Shown piece by piece: positions 17,302-26,996 of a stretch of DNA of 64,000 bases (positions are counted from its first letter, which is position 1; each line of letters starts with the position of its first letter). Origin of the DNA: Deltaproteobacteria bacterium (GTDB lineage: Bacteria > Desulfobacterota > GWC2-55-46); NCBI GenBank assembly GCA_020846435.1, contig JADLDY010000004.1:44551-108550 (forward strand), given 5' to 3'. Below the pieces are notes generated by a model. That model saw nothing but the letters and a program-made list of their open reading frames with translations, was not told the DNA's origin and searched no databases. A program made the translations under genes and the position numbers.

Positions 17302-17363
17302 CGGCTACTGCTCTTATATTCCCGCTCCCCGGTGGTAACCACCTTGATTCCGTCAGTAACGGG
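17291..17363 (-). ncRNA. ZTP (pfl-type) riboswitch aptamer upstream of rnfC
   Basis: Read on the minus strand, the segment matches the ZMP/ZTP riboswitch consensus in order. P1 is CCCG...CGGG. The ACTGACGG element lies at 17350-17360. The P2 hairpin GGTGG-TTA-CCACC lies at 17331-17343. GGGGAGCG follows, then a short linker, then the hallmark CCGTCTGGGC at 17291-17300. The pseudoknot GACGG/CCGTC is a compensated variant of the usual GGCGG/CCGCC. Known members sense the purine intermediate ZMP or its triphosphate and turn on purine and one-carbon genes. Here the RNA faces rnfCDGEAB, with no purine gene in the window. Confidence 0.88.
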
Positions 17364-17386
17364 AAATTCATTTAGCTTATGCAAGC

Positions 17387-17416
17387 ATATTAATTCAGGA
17401 TGAGCGCGCTTGTCAA
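17387..17416 (-). promoter_or_regulatory. sigma-70 promoter for riboswitch and rnf operon
   Basis: Reading leftwards, TTGACA (17411-17416) and TAATAT (17387-17392) are 18 bases apart. Transcription should start near 17380, about 17 bases before the aptamer. Confidence 0.75.
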
Positions 17417-17478
17417 GAGGAGAATCGTCACAGATATAAATTTTCATCATGCTGACAGTCAGTCAGCTTCAGGCCGCT

Positions 17479-17529
17479 AAAAAAAACGCATCCGCAAGGC
17501 GTCGAGTGACGATGAGAACGACGCGGATG
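17479..17529 (-). terminator. rho-independent terminator after the His-rich membrane protein gene
   Basis: On the minus strand CATCCGC...GCGGATG (17489-17529), with inner GTCG/CGAC pairing, is followed by eight T (17479-17486). It closes the 19995-17549 operon just upstream of the rnf promoter. Confidence 0.8.
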
Positions 17530-17548
17530 TGGAGCTTGAGGCGGCCTG

Positions 17549-18211
17549 CTAACCCTTGATAAAGAGCCACCTCACCACATATATGAGCGTCAGCGCAAGG
17601 CCGAAGCCCACAAGACCAACGCTCAGGCCGATCAACGGCACGACAGACGCCTCTGCCCCGGATATTCCCAGTGAGGTCGTCCTCATGCCCATGATTATCC
17701 ACGAGAGTGGATAGAAAAGGCCGCCCGTGCCCAAGCAGGCCGCGGCTAAAGTCTTTGACCTCGGAGAGGCCGGAATGAGTGCCAGCAGGAGCGAGACGGC
17801 TATCGAGAGGATGCCGAGCCCCATGGCGTGAGCGTGAGCCTTGGCGAGCCGCCCGTGCGCGACGGCCATCACAGGGCTTGAGTGCGCGCCATGCGTAACT
17901 CCCTTGTCCTCATGCGCATACGTCGCTGAAGAGCCGGCAGTTTCAGGAGAAGCGGCGGGTTGGCCTGTTGCATGCCCTTCGTGTAAGTGGGCATGATTGT
18001 CATCGTGAGAGACCTGCTCGCCCTGCCCTGCCAGAGGGACAGTGACCGGCTTTTCCTCGACAGTTAAAACAGAGGCCTGGCTAAGCCTCGCGTGTATCTG
18101 TTCATGATTGGCTGTCAGGTAGACGACCCAGAAGAGCCCGAAGAGGAGGCCCAGGAGCCCGAAAAGAAGACCTATTCCAACGTGCCTGACTTCATCTTTG
18201 AGCCTCACCAT
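17549..18211 (-). CDS. His-rich four-helix membrane protein, unknown function
   Basis: The 220-residue protein has a first helix near 11-33 and an exposed loop of about 90 residues very rich in His (SHDDNHAHLHEGH, HGAHSSPVMAVAHG, KAHAHAMG). Three more helices follow (about 125-145, 155-175, 190-215). I do not recognise the family. The His clusters suggest binding of a metal such as Ni, Zn, Co or Cu, or heme. It is last in an operon with a GT2 and an HtrA-type protease; the gap to the protease gene is 3 bases. Confidence 0.55.
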   Translation of the reverse strand: MVRLKDEVRHVGIGLLFGLLGLLFGLFWVVYLTANHEQIHARLSQASVLTVEEKPVTVPLAGQGEQVSHDDNHAHLHEGHATGQPAASPETAGSSATYAHEDKGVTHGAHSSPVMAVAHGRLAKAHAHAMGLGILSIAVSLLLALIPASPRSKTLAAACLGTGGLFYPLSWIIMGMRTTSLGISGAEASVVPLIGLSVGLVGFGLALTLIYVVRWLFIKG

Positions 18212-18214
18212 CTG

Positions 18215-19279
18215 TCACCTGCTCCTCGGCATCTCTTCGAGCCTTGCCTTGATATGGAGCTCCTTCGCTCCCCTCAACACCTTTATGGTGACTGTCTCTC
18301 CTGCCTCGAAAATCTCCATCAGGTCGCTCAGCTCGTCCATCGTGCTTATCGGCTTTCCGTTGACGCTCATTATGAGGTCTCCGCCGGAGGCTATGATGAC
18401 GTTGCCGAGCCTCACGTTGGAGTCAGCGCCCCTTAAGCCCGCCCGGTGCGCGGGCCCTCCCTTGAATACGTCGGCGATGAGCACGCCGGTGGACTTGAGG
18501 CCAAGGAGCGCGGCGTCAGAGGCGTCGATGTTCTGCCCGGTTATGCCGAGCCAGAGCCTCGATACATATCCCTTTGTGACAAGCGTTGAAAAGACGCTCT
18601 TCACCGTCTGGGCGGGTATTGAAAACCCGATGCCGATGGAGCCCTTCACGGGGCTGAATATCGCGGTATTGACGCCGACCATCCTGCCCGAGCTGTCAAG
18701 GAGAGGCCCTCCAGAGTTGCCGGGGTTTATCGCGGCGTCAGTCTGTATTATGCCCCTTATGAGGCGTCCCGAAGAGGCGCGCATGGTCCGGCCCAGAGAG
18801 CTCACTATGCCGACCGTAAGGGTCTTCTCGAGGCCGAAGGGGCTTCCTATTGCAAAAGCCCTCTGGCCTATCTGGAGGCCGGATGAGTCCCCGAACTCTA
18901 TCGGCTTCAACCTTGACGCAGGGGCCTTTATCCTGATGACCGCGATGTCGACCCCTGGGTCCACGCCGACGACCTCGGCAGAGTACTTGGTTCCGTCAAA
19001 GAGAGTTACATCGAGGCTCTTTGCCCCGTCTATTACATGGTAGTTGGTTATTATGTGGCCCTTGCGGTCGGCGATGACGCCTGAGCCGGAGCCGGTGGAA
19101 GGGACAGGGTTGTAGAAGAAATCGTAGGAGACGGCTGAGGTGACGATGTTGACGACTGAAGGGGCCGCGTCCCTGTATATGCGTATGTTTATCTCCTCGT
19201 CCGCCATCAGTGAAAATGAGGTGCCGGGAGAAGCCAGCATGGCGGCAAGCAGGATAAATGCCGTAAGGAGTTTTTTCAT
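18215..19279 (-). CDS. HtrA/DegP-family periplasmic serine protease with one PDZ domain
   Basis: The 354-residue protein has a signal peptide (about 1-24), a trypsin-like domain with the catalytic triad in ITNYHVIDG (His), GVDIAVIRI (Asp) and GNSGGPLL (Ser), and one C-terminal PDZ domain (about 255-340). This is the DegS/short HtrA architecture, although the signal looks cleavable rather than an anchor. It would degrade or process misfolded envelope proteins. Its start overlaps the upstream GT2 stop by 4 bases, so the genes are coupled. Confidence 0.92.
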   Translation of the reverse strand: MKKLLTAFILLAAMLASPGTSFSLMADEEINIRIYRDAAPSVVNIVTSAVSYDFFYNPVPSTGSGSGVIADRKGHIITNYHVIDGAKSLDVTLFDGTKYSAEVVGVDPGVDIAVIRIKAPASRLKPIEFGDSSGLQIGQRAFAIGSPFGLEKTLTVGIVSSLGRTMRASSGRLIRGIIQTDAAINPGNSGGPLLDSSGRMVGVNTAIFSPVKGSIGIGFSIPAQTVKSVFSTLVTKGYVSRLWLGITGQNIDASDAALLGLKSTGVLIADVFKGGPAHRAGLRGADSNVRLGNVIIASGGDLIMSVNGKPISTMDELSDLMEIFEAGETVTIKVLRGAKELHIKARLEEMPRSR

Positions 19280-19995
19280 CTCAACAGGTTGAACTTTATA
19301 ATGTGCCAGAAGGCGGCGACCCCGTCCTTCCAGTTTATCTTCTTTCCTTCCTCATAGGTCCTTCCCGCGTAGGAGATGGAGGTCTCGTATATCCTTACCC
19401 TCTTTTTCGCGACTTTCGCCGTTATCTCAGGCTCGAAGCCGAACCTGTTGGACTCGAGCGTTATCCCCTTGAGGATCTCGGTCCTGAAAGCCTTGTAGCC
19501 GGTCTCCATGTCAGTGAGGTTGATGTTCGTGAGCATGTTCGAGACAAAGGTCAAAAGCTTATTTCCCACGCTGTGCCAGAAGAAGAGCACCCTGTGCGAG
19601 TCCCCGCCGATGAAGCGGGAGCCGAAGACCACGTCAGCCTTGCCGTCGATTATAGGCTGCATGAGCTTGGGGTAGTCCCTGGGGTCGTACTCGAAGTCGG
19701 CGTCCTGTATTATGACTATGCCGCCTGTCACATGGGCGAACCCGGTGCGCAATGCCGCCCCCTTGCCCATGTTCTTCTCGTGAAAAAGGAGCCTCAAGGA
19801 GCACGGACCCTTCCAGTTGGCCTCGAGTTTTTTCAGGACATCCCTGGTGCCGTCCCTGGAAAAATCGTCCACGACGACCAGCTCGGTGGGTATCCCCGTG
19901 TCGACAACCCTCTGAATGACCTCGGTTATGTATTCGCGCTCGTTGTAAACGGGCATGACTATCGAAACGCTCAGGCTCTCGATTTTACGCTGCAT
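19276..19995 (-). CDS. DPM1-like GT2 glycosyltransferase
   Basis: The 239-residue protein shows MPVYNEREYI, the nucleotide-binding VVDDFSRDGT and the catalytic QDADFEYDPRDY, as in polyprenyl-phosphate glucose/mannose synthases of the GT2 family. The C-terminal YEEGKKINWKDG segment is typical of this branch. There is no long membrane domain. It probably makes a lipid-linked sugar at the cytoplasmic face. It is first in the operon with the HtrA protease and the His-rich protein. Donor and acceptor are unknown. Confidence 0.85.
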   Translation of the reverse strand: MQRKIESLSVSIVMPVYNEREYITEVIQRVVDTGIPTELVVVDDFSRDGTRDVLKKLEANWKGPCSLRLLFHEKNMGKGAALRTGFAHVTGGIVIIQDADFEYDPRDYPKLMQPIIDGKADVVFGSRFIGGDSHRVLFFWHSVGNKLLTFVSNMLTNINLTDMETGYKAFRTEILKGITLESNRFGFEPEITAKVAKKRVRIYETSISYAGRTYEEGKKINWKDGVAAFWHIIKFNLLR

Positions 19996-20023
19996 GGGCC
20001 CCTTCCCGGCTATGATGCCTTAA

Positions 20024-20052
20024 CTTATACAATAAATGCGCTTTCATGTCCA
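20024..20052 (-). promoter_or_regulatory. promoter for the GT2-HtrA operon
   Basis: Reading leftwards, TGGACA (20047-20052) and TATAAG (20024-20029) are 17 bases apart, about 30 bp before the GT2 start. Confidence 0.5.
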
Positions 20053-20087
20053 TACCGCACCTGCAATAAGCGCCGTATTGTTTTTAT

Positions 20088-20115
20088 TTGAAGGTCAAAT
20101 GAAAACTGGTATAAT
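20088..20115 (+). promoter_or_regulatory. promoter for the hexaheme cytochrome gene
   Basis: TTGAAG (20088-20093) and TATAAT (20110-20115) are 16 bases apart, 47 bp before the ATG. It diverges from the GT2 promoter. Confidence 0.6.
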
Positions 20116-20161
20116 CCACCGGAATATCTTCTATCTTAAACTAACCTGAGCGGGAGTAAAA

Positions 20162-21304
20162 ATGAAAAGGATAGTAACTGGCGTGCTTGTCTCAGCGGCG
20201 CTGGCCTTCATGGTCACGGCCCCGGCTTTCGGCGAAAGCAAGTTCAGGCAGGACTTCAAGAAAAGTTACGAGGCTAACAGGTTCGACGCCCTGGGCTTCC
20301 TCGTAAGGACGAACAAGGCTACGATCCCCGGAGAGATACTGACCCTCATAGACGAGGCCGCCAAGGCCGAGGACCACCACGAGAAGATGGCCATCCTCGA
20401 CCTCGCCAACACGATGGCGACCATGTACAGGGAATGGCACGGCGAAGGCAAGTATGTCGACCAGGTCTCTGCCCTGCAGAAGGTCGAACTGGCGAAGGAA
20501 GAGGCCAGGGTCGCCGAAGAGGAGAAGTGGAAGAAGTACGAAACCTTCACCGGCAACTTCATCCTGAGGTCAAAGCAGGCCCAGATGGAGGCGAAAAAGC
20601 TCACGCCGGTAATCTTCCCCCACTGGGTCCACAGGCTCTACTACGACTGCAAGGCATGCCATCCCTCGATATTCCCGATGAAGCGAACCAACTCGATGTC
20701 GCAGGTCGACATACTCGCTGGAAAGAGCTGCGGCGAGTGCCACAACGGGGTGGAGGCCTTCTCAGCAAAAGAGAACTGCGAGAGATGCCATGTATCCGGC
20801 AAGCCGGCAGAAGCCGCGCTTATCTCCCCCAAGAAATCGGCTGACATCAACAAGCTCAAGGCCTCGGCTGACAGGCTCGGCACGGGGCTTAACCTCGATC
20901 TTATGCCGACCAAGGGCTCGCTCCCCTTCGACAGGTTCGGGAACATCGACTGGCTGCTCATGCGAAAGCTCAAGGCGCACGAGCCGAAGAAGTCGATAAA
21001 GCCCGGGGTCAAGGAAGAAAGGCGCGACAACGAGATACTCTTCGAGTCCCCCATGCCCTACGTCAAGAACTCCATATTCAGCCACACGCTCCACACAGAG
21101 CTGGTAGAGTGCGCCTCCTGCCACCCTGAGCCGTTCAAGGAAGAACTCGGCTCGACGGTCGCCAACAAGGCCGCCATGGGCCAGGGAGCCTCATGCGGGA
21201 CCTGTCACAACAGGGTCTCCTTCAAGTTCGCTGACTGCAACAGGTGCCATGTGAAGCCCGTAGGGGAAGACCCTGGCAAGGCGCTCCTCAGAAAAAAACT
21301 CTAA
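20162..21304 (+). CDS. periplasmic hexaheme c-type cytochrome with two c7-like triheme domains
   Basis: The 380-residue protein has a signal peptide (cleavage near 24, AFGE), a charged helical region, and six CxxCH heme sites at about 163, 190, 206, 317, 345 and 359. They fall into two groups of three, each preceded by a His-containing FPHWVH or FSHTLH segment that could give distal ligands; this is the cytochrome c7/c3-like repeat. It is likely a periplasmic electron shuttle or part of a respiratory chain. The System II genes at 7-12 kb would mature it. It has its own promoter and a strong terminator, so it is monocistronic. The electron acceptor is unknown. Confidence 0.92.
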   Translation: MKRIVTGVLVSAALAFMVTAPAFGESKFRQDFKKSYEANRFDALGFLVRTNKATIPGEILTLIDEAAKAEDHHEKMAILDLANTMATMYREWHGEGKYVDQVSALQKVELAKEEARVAEEEKWKKYETFTGNFILRSKQAQMEAKKLTPVIFPHWVHRLYYDCKACHPSIFPMKRTNSMSQVDILAGKSCGECHNGVEAFSAKENCERCHVSGKPAEAALISPKKSADINKLKASADRLGTGLNLDLMPTKGSLPFDRFGNIDWLLMRKLKAHEPKKSIKPGVKEERRDNEILFESPMPYVKNSIFSHTLHTELVECASCHPEPFKEELGSTVANKAAMGQGASCGTCHNRVSFKFADCNRCHVKPVGEDPGKALLRKKL

Positions 21305-21323
21305 CCGCTAAAGCGCAAAAAAA

Positions 21324-21348
21324 GGCGGGGCACTGGCCCCGCCTTTTT
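21324..21348 (+). terminator. rho-independent terminator after the cytochrome gene
   Basis: A perfect GGCGGGG-N6-CCCCGCC hairpin is followed by five T, 20 bp after the stop codon. Confidence 0.9.
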
Positions 21349-21383
21349 AATTTCAAGGACAAGGGCTGAAGGCTCTTAAACGA

Positions 21384-23084
21384 ATGGACGCGATCCGAAC
21401 GAACCGAGATACAAGAGACGACCTGCTGAAAGCAGCCCTGCTGCTCGCTGTCACGTTCATCGTCTATATCCCTGCCATGAAGGCCGGGTTCATCTGGGAC
21501 GACGACTCGTACCTCCTGAACAACAGGAACCTCCTTACTATGGACGGGCTCTGGAGGATCTGGTTCTCGACCGAAAGCCCCCAATACTACCCTCTTGTCT
21601 TCACGACCTTCTGGATTGAGCAGCACTTCTGGGGGCTCGCGCCCGCAGGCTACCACGCGGTGAATGTCTTTTTGCACGCGTGCAACTCGCTCCTCCTGTG
21701 GGCGGTACTGAGGAAGCTCAACATACGCTACGGCTTCCTGGCAGGCCTCCTGTTCGCCATACACCCGGTTCAGGTCGAGTCGGTCGCCTGGATAACCGAG
21801 AGGAAGAACGTCCTGTCCGCGTTTTTCTATCTGCTCTCTGCCCTGAGCTTTCTCAAGTACGAGGAAAAAGGCTCCCGGTCAAGCTACATCATATCCCTCA
21901 GCCTCTTCATCCCGGCCCTCCTCTCAAAGACCGTCACCTGCTCTCTGCCGGTCGCCCTTTTAATCGTGCGCTGGATGAGCGGGCGTAAAATCGATTTCAA
22001 ATACCTTTTGAGCCTCGTCCCTTTTTTCATCGCCGGCCTTGCCATGGGGCTCGTGACAATATGGTGGGAGCTCAACATTGTCGGGGCCAAGGGCAACGAA
22101 TGGGACCTCTCGTACATCGAAAGGCTCCTGCTGCCAGGAAGGGTCGCGCTCTTTTACGTCATGAAGCTCGTCTACCCGTCAGACCTTGTTTTCATTTACC
22201 CGAAATGGGACGTCAACGCGGCAGACCTTGTCCAGTGGGCATATGCGATCGCGCTCCTCGGCTCCCTTGCGGTCCTGTTCCTCCTGAGGAAAACGCTTGG
22301 CCGCGGCCCTCTGGCCGCTGTCCTCTTTTTTCTCGCGACCCTCTTTCCGGCTCTCGGCTTTTTCAACATCTACCCGTTCCAGTACTCTTATGTGGCGGAC
22401 CACTTCCAGTACCTCGCGAGCGCCGGCATCTTCGCCCTCATCGCGGGAACGGCTGGCATGTTGGTGCCTTCAGGCACGCTTAAAAAACCAATTGAGGCGG
22501 CCGGACTCGCGGTCATAATACTTGTGCTCGGCTCACTGACATGGAGCCAGGGCAAGGTCTACCGTGACCTCGAGACGCTCTGGAAGGACACCATACAGAA
22601 AAACCCGGGCGCGTTCATGGCGCACACCAACCTCGGGGTCCTCAGGTACAGCGAAGGCAGGGATGAAGAAGCCATGCGGCATTTCATGGAGACGCTCAGG
22701 CTCAAGCCTGACGCCGCGGCAGCGCACTACAATATCGGCCTTATACTCTACAAACAGGGCAATACTGTTAAGGCAGCGGAAAGCTTCAAACTGGCCATTC
22801 AATATGACCCCGAGCATGTAATGGCGCTCGTCAACTACGGCAAGCTCCTCTCGGACGTGGGCCGGAGCACGGAAGCGACAGCACACCTCAAAAAGGCGGT
22901 CACGCTTGCCCCGGGAAACGAAGTCGCGCACAACAACCTCGCCACCGCCTACGCCAGAACAGGAGACCTCCAGAGCGCCATTGCCCACCTGAGGCGCGCG
23001 CTCGAGATAAAGCCTGACTACGAGAACGCAAGAAAAAACCTTGCCGCCGTACTTTCCTCACAGGAACAGCAGACCGGGCATTAA
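21384..23084 (+). CDS. TMTC-like GT-C membrane glycosyltransferase candidate with C-terminal TPRs (copy 2)
   Basis: The 566-residue protein has about ten transmembrane segments, then roughly five TPR units (about 395-560, including [19 protein letters not shown] and [15 protein letters not shown]). The first extracytoplasmic loop carries FIWDDDSYL (Asp 39-40), equivalent to the double-Asp loop of TMTC/PMT transferases. The RKNVLSAFF and SKTVTCSLP segments are typical of bacterial DUF1736-like proteins. A role in O-glycosylation is inferred by family. The nearest upstream gene is a cytochrome separated by a terminator. Its stop overlaps the convergent CopA stop by 4 bp. Confidence 0.65.
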   Translation: MDAIRTNRDTRDDLLKAALLLAVTFIVYIPAMKAGFIWDDDSYLLNNRNLLTMDGLWRIWFSTESPQYYPLVFTTFWIEQHFWGLAPAGYHAVNVFLHACNSLLLWAVLRKLNIRYGFLAGLLFAIHPVQVESVAWITERKNVLSAFFYLLSALSFLKYEEKGSRSSYIISLSLFIPALLSKTVTCSLPVALLIVRWMSGRKIDFKYLLSLVPFFIAGLAMGLVTIWWELNIVGAKGNEWDLSYIERLLLPGRVALFYVMKLVYPSDLVFIYPKWDVNAADLVQWAYAIALLGSLAVLFLLRKTLGRGPLAAVLFFLATLFPALGFFNIYPFQYSYVADHFQYLASAGIFALIAGTAGMLVPSGTLKKPIEAAGLAVIILVLGSLTWSQGKVYRDLETLWKDTIQKNPGAFMAHTNLGVLRYSEGRDEEAMRHFMETLRLKPDAAAAHYNIGLILYKQGNTVKAAESFKLAIQYDPEHVMALVNYGKLLSDVGRSTEATAHLKKAVTLAPGNEVAHNNLATAYARTGDLQSAIAHLRRALEIKPDYENARKNLAAVLSSQEQQTGH

Positions 23085-25714
23085 AGAGGCGGGGTGAACC
23101 TTTTGAGCCTCAAGGCGTTGGTCACGACGCTCACGGAAGACAGGCCCATGGCAAGAGCCGCGAGCATCGGGTCGAGGAGGATTCCGAAAGCCGGGTAGAG
23201 AGCGCCTGCCGCGAGCGGTATCAAAAGAGCGTTATAGAAGAACGCCCAGAAGAGGTTCTGCTTTATGTTCCTTATCGTGGCGCGGCTCAACGCTATCGCG
23301 GTGACTATCGACCTCAGGTCCCCGCCGATGAGCGTTATGTCGGAAGCCTCCATGGCGACGTCCGTCCCCGTGCCGATGGCTATCCCCACATCCGACTGAG
23401 CGAGAGCTGGCGCGTCGTTTATGCCGTCGCCGACCATCGCGACCTTCTTTCCCCCGGCCTGGAGCTTCTTGACTTCCATTGCCTTGTCCTGTGGGAGGAC
23501 TTCCGAGAGCACCCTCTCGACCCCAAGCTCGTCGGCCACCGCCCTCGCCGTCCTTTTGTTGTCCCCTGTCATGATGACGACCTCAAGACCCATGCGGTGG
23601 AAGGCATCTATCGCCTCTTTCGAGTGCTCCTTCAATGTGTCCGCTATCGCAATGACACCCTTGATATTCCCTTCGACAGCGAGGAATACCGGCGTCATGC
23701 CGCCTGTTGAGTATTTTTCGGCCGTCGGCGCGCACACGCCGGTGTCAACTCCCCTGAGAGACATCAGCCGTTCATTCCCCAGAAGGACCTCTTTTCCATC
23801 GACAGCCGCTTTTACGCCGTGGCCTGGAATGGCCTCGAAGCCGGAAGCGTCAACCGGCTTGACGCCAAGCTCAGCCGCCTTTTTCATTATCGCCTCGGCG
23901 AGCGGGTGCTCAGAGCCCTTCTCAACGGAAGCCGCGAAGAAGACAATCTCCTCGATGGAAGAGCCGGAAAGAGCGTAGACCTCTTTTACTGACGGCTTTC
24001 CCTTTGTAAGGGTGCCGGTCTTATCGAGGACTATCGTGTCGAGCTTGTGGGCGGTCTCGAGAGATTCGCCTCCCCTTATCAGTATGCCGTTCTCGGCGCC
24101 CTTGCCCACCCCGACCATTATAGAAGTCGGGGTCGCGAGCCCCATGGCGCACGGACAGGCTATTATGAGGACGGCTATGAAGTTGAGCAGAGCGAAGCTC
24201 AGGGACGGCTCAGGGCCGAAGGCGTACCATAGAACGAATGTGATAACGGCCAGGACGATGACGACTGGCACGAACCAGCCGGCTATCACGTCGGCCATCC
24301 TCGCTATCGGGGGCTTGCTCCCCTGCGCCTTCTCGACCATCTTTACTATCTGCGAAAGGGTCGTGTCCAGACCGACCCTCGTGGCCCTGAATTTAAACGA
24401 GCCGGTCGTGTTCATGGTCGCGCCAATGACCTCATCCCCGGCCTTCTTGTCAACAGGCAGGCTCTCGCCGCTTATCATCGACTCGTCAACGCTCGAGAAA
24501 CCTTCGATGACGGCTCCGTCGACCGGTATCTTCTCGCCCGGGCGGACAACGACTACCTCGCCAATCTGCACCTCTGCCGCGGGTATGTCCACCTCGACGC
24601 CCTGCCTTACGACGCGGGCGCTCGACGCCTTGAGGCCGATAAGTTTTTTTATCGCCTCCCCTGTCTGCCCTCTGGCCCGGAGTTCAAGGAGCCTGCCGAG
24701 CAGGATGAGCGCGATTATGACTGTCGCGGTGTCGAAGTAGAGGGCGTGATGAACGCCTGTTGAGGCGAAAAAGCCAGGGAAAAAGATCGCCGCGGCGCTG
24801 TAAAAGTAGGCCGAAGACGTGCCGACGGCTATCAGCGTGTTCATGTCGGCCGAAAGATGCCTGAGGGAAGCCCACGCCCCCCTGTAAAACTGCCAGCCGC
24901 ACCAGAACTGCACAGGGGTCGCGAGTATCAGGAGGAAAAGTCCGTTGCCGAGAAAATCCGGGACCCAGGACAGGAACGAGGCCATGGAGCCTATCATCAC
25001 TGGGACGGAGATGACCGCCGCGAGGACAAACTTCCTCTTGAGCTTTGATATCTCCTCTCGCTTTATCCTCGCGTCCCTCTCAATGAGGTCTTCCTCCTTT
25101 GCCTGCGGGAGCGGCTCGTAACCCGCGTCCCTTATGGCGGCCATGAGGACTTCGAGGCTGGCGATCCCCGGGATATAGTTTATGTCAGCTTTTTCAGCCG
25201 CGAAGTTGACTGAAGCGCTCACTACGCCTTCGACCCTGTTGAGCGCGCCGGTGACCTTCATGACGCACGAGGCGCAGCTCATGCCTCTTATCGATATGGA
25301 TACGCTCTCGACCCCCGCGCCGTAGCCGAGCTCCTTGATGGCCTTTACAAAGTCGTCAAGGTGTACCTTCTCCGGGTCGTATGCGACGGTTATCTTCTCG
25401 GTTGCGAAGTTCACCTCAGCCTTCACGATGCCGCTCAAGCCGGCTATCCCCTTTTCTATCTTCGCGGCGCAAGAAGCGCAGCTCATGCCGGTTATGGGCA
25501 GGGTCACGCTCTTGAGCCCTGAGGTCTTGGCAGGTATTTTTTCCTTTATTTCACTGATAGATGCGTCATCTTTTTCAAGGAACTTCTCAGGCGCTTCCCT
25601 GAACTTCTCGAGGCACGACGGGTTGCAGAAATAGTAGGCAGTACCCTTGTAAGAGAACGTGCCCTTTGCCTGTGCCTCATTTACGGTCATGCCGCATACA
25701 GGGTCTTTCGCCAT
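23081..25714 (-). CDS. copA: P1B-type copper-translocating ATPase with N-terminal YHS and two HMA domains
   Basis: The 877-residue protein begins with a YHS metal-binding domain (DPVCGMTV...YYFCNPSC, about 1-48). Two heavy-metal domains follow, each with a GMSCASC motif (about 77-145 and 146-212), then a complete P1B ATPase. The ATPase has the membrane CPC in [14 protein letters not shown], phosphorylation site DKTGTLTKG, and hinge [19 protein letters not shown] plus the late-helix residues suggest Cu(I) efflux. The YHS domain makes it longer than ordinary CopA. It is monocistronic, with an extended -10 promoter upstream. Confidence 0.93.
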   Translation of the reverse strand: MAKDPVCGMTVNEAQAKGTFSYKGTAYYFCNPSCLEKFREAPEKFLEKDDASISEIKEKIPAKTSGLKSVTLPITGMSCASCAAKIEKGIAGLSGIVKAEVNFATEKITVAYDPEKVHLDDFVKAIKELGYGAGVESVSISIRGMSCASCVMKVTGALNRVEGVVSASVNFAAEKADINYIPGIASLEVLMAAIRDAGYEPLPQAKEEDLIERDARIKREEISKLKRKFVLAAVISVPVMIGSMASFLSWVPDFLGNGLFLLILATPVQFWCGWQFYRGAWASLRHLSADMNTLIAVGTSSAYFYSAAAIFFPGFFASTGVHHALYFDTATVIIALILLGRLLELRARGQTGEAIKKLIGLKASSARVVRQGVEVDIPAAEVQIGEVVVVRPGEKIPVDGAVIEGFSSVDESMISGESLPVDKKAGDEVIGATMNTTGSFKFRATRVGLDTTLSQIVKMVEKAQGSKPPIARMADVIAGWFVPVVIVLAVITFVLWYAFGPEPSLSFALLNFIAVLIIACPCAMGLATPTSIMVGVGKGAENGILIRGGESLETAHKLDTIVLDKTGTLTKGKPSVKEVYALSGSSIEEIVFFAASVEKGSEHPLAEAIMKKAAELGVKPVDASGFEAIPGHGVKAAVDGKEVLLGNERLMSLRGVDTGVCAPTAEKYSTGGMTPVFLAVEGNIKGVIAIADTLKEHSKEAIDAFHRMGLEVVIMTGDNKRTARAVADELGVERVLSEVLPQDKAMEVKKLQAGGKKVAMVGDGINDAPALAQSDVGIAIGTGTDVAMEASDITLIGGDLRSIVTAIALSRATIRNIKQNLFWAFFYNALLIPLAAGALYPAFGILLDPMLAALAMGLSSVSVVTNALRLKRFTPPL

Positions 25715-25757
25715 TCGCTCAACTCCACGGGATTAAAGGACATTCGACTTCTTCACG

Positions 25758-25763
25758 ATTATA
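25758..25763 (-). promoter_or_regulatory. extended -10 promoter for the CopA gene
   Basis: TATAAT at 25758-25763 on the minus strand is preceded by TGTGA, giving a TGn extended -10. No good -35 box is visible. Confidence 0.45.
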
Positions 25764-25852
25764 TCACATGGAACGCGGCGCTTCATATCATGCACGGAGC
25801 TTACAGAGCTAGCAGGAACCCTTGAGCAGACTTGAAAACCGCAACTTTAATA

Positions 25853-25882
25853 TTGTTTAAAGGGTTGTACCTGTGCTATATT
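25853..25882 (+). promoter_or_regulatory. promoter for the radical SAM/E1/glycosyltransferase operon
   Basis: TTGTTT (25853-25858) and TATATT (25877-25882) are 18 bases apart. The start codon of the first gene lies 44 bp further on. It is the only promoter-like site visible for the eight-gene run. Confidence 0.45.
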
Positions 25883-25926
25883 TTTATGTGTAAAACCAAT
25901 ACATTGCAAGGTGCAAACCTTATCTG

Positions 25927-26994
25927 ATGGACGAGTTCAGGATAGACAGCCACAAACTCATGTACCACGTCGGCAGGGTCAATGACTGGCTCAAGGGCTC
26001 TGACGTATATCCGGTCTACATGGAAGTCTCCCCGATAGGGGCCTGCAACCACAGGTGCACCTACTGCGGCCTCGACTACATGGAGTACCAGGCCCGCCAG
26101 CTCGACCCCGCCATCCTCAAGACAAGGCTCACCGAGATGGGCTCCCTTGGCGTGAAGTCGATCATGTACGCCGGAGAGGGAGAGCCCTTCCTCCACAAGT
26201 CCATGCCAGAGATAATAAACCATACAAAAGCCTCGGGCATAGACGTCGCCGTCACCTCCAACGGGGTGCTCTTCACGGAGAAGGTCTACAAGGAATGCCT
26301 CAAGTCCATCACCTGGATAAAGGTTAGCTTCAACGCGGGCACAGCGGCGACCTACGCCAGGATACACAGGACAAAGGAAGAGGACTTCGAGAAGACCCTC
26401 GAAAACATCAGGGGCGCGGTCAGGTTCAGGGAGGCCAACTCCCTCACCTCTACCATAGGCATGCAGATGATACTCCTCCCCGAGAACGTCAACGAGGCCG
26501 TCACGCTCGCGAAAAAAGCCAAAGAGACAGGGGCCGACTACCTCGTCATAAAATCCTACTCACAGCACTTGAAGAGCAAGACAAGGGTCTACGACGGCCT
26601 CAAATACAGCGACTTCATGCACCTCGGCGAAGAGCTCAAGAAGATCTCGGACAAGCGCTTCAACGTCATCTTCAGGTTCAACGCCATGAAAAAGCTCGAG
26701 GAGACGAAGAGAAAATACGAAAAGTGCCTCGCCATCCCGTTCTGGTCGTACATCGACGCGGGCGGCGGCGTGTGGGCGTGCAGCGCCTTTCTCGGGGACG
26801 AAAGGTTCCTGATGGGCAACATAAACGAGAACACCTTCGAGGAGATCTGGAAGAGCGAAAGGCGCAAAAAGGTGATGGAGTTCATCATGAAAGAGCTCGA
26901 CACCTCGGAGTGCCGCGTCAACTGCAGGATGGACGAGGTCAACCGCTACCTCTGGGAGCTTAAAAACCCTTCCCTCCATGTGAACTTCATCTGA
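25927..26994 (+). CDS. radical SAM enzyme with SPASM-like C-terminus (operon gene 1)
   Basis: The 355-residue protein has the radical SAM cluster motif CNHRCTYC (about 42-49), the GEGEP SAM-contacting motif (about 85-90), and a C-terminal Cys-rich part (CLAIPFWSYIDAGGGVWAC and CRVNC) like the auxiliary cluster-binding SPASM/twitch domains. Such enzymes modify peptides, sugars or lipids by radical chemistry, and the substrate cannot be told. It opens an operon of eight genes with gaps of at most 3 bases or overlaps, and is 2 bases upstream of the E1 alpha gene. No SD is obvious. Confidence 0.85.
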   Translation: MDEFRIDSHKLMYHVGRVNDWLKGSDVYPVYMEVSPIGACNHRCTYCGLDYMEYQARQLDPAILKTRLTEMGSLGVKSIMYAGEGEPFLHKSMPEIINHTKASGIDVAVTSNGVLFTEKVYKECLKSITWIKVSFNAGTAATYARIHRTKEEDFEKTLENIRGAVRFREANSLTSTIGMQMILLPENVNEAVTLAKKAKETGADYLVIKSYSQHLKSKTRVYDGLKYSDFMHLGEELKKISDKRFNVIFRFNAMKKLEETKRKYEKCLAIPFWSYIDAGGGVWACSAFLGDERFLMGNINENTFEEIWKSERRKKVMEFIMKELDTSECRVNCRMDEVNRYLWELKNPSLHVNFI

Positions 26995-26996
26995 CC

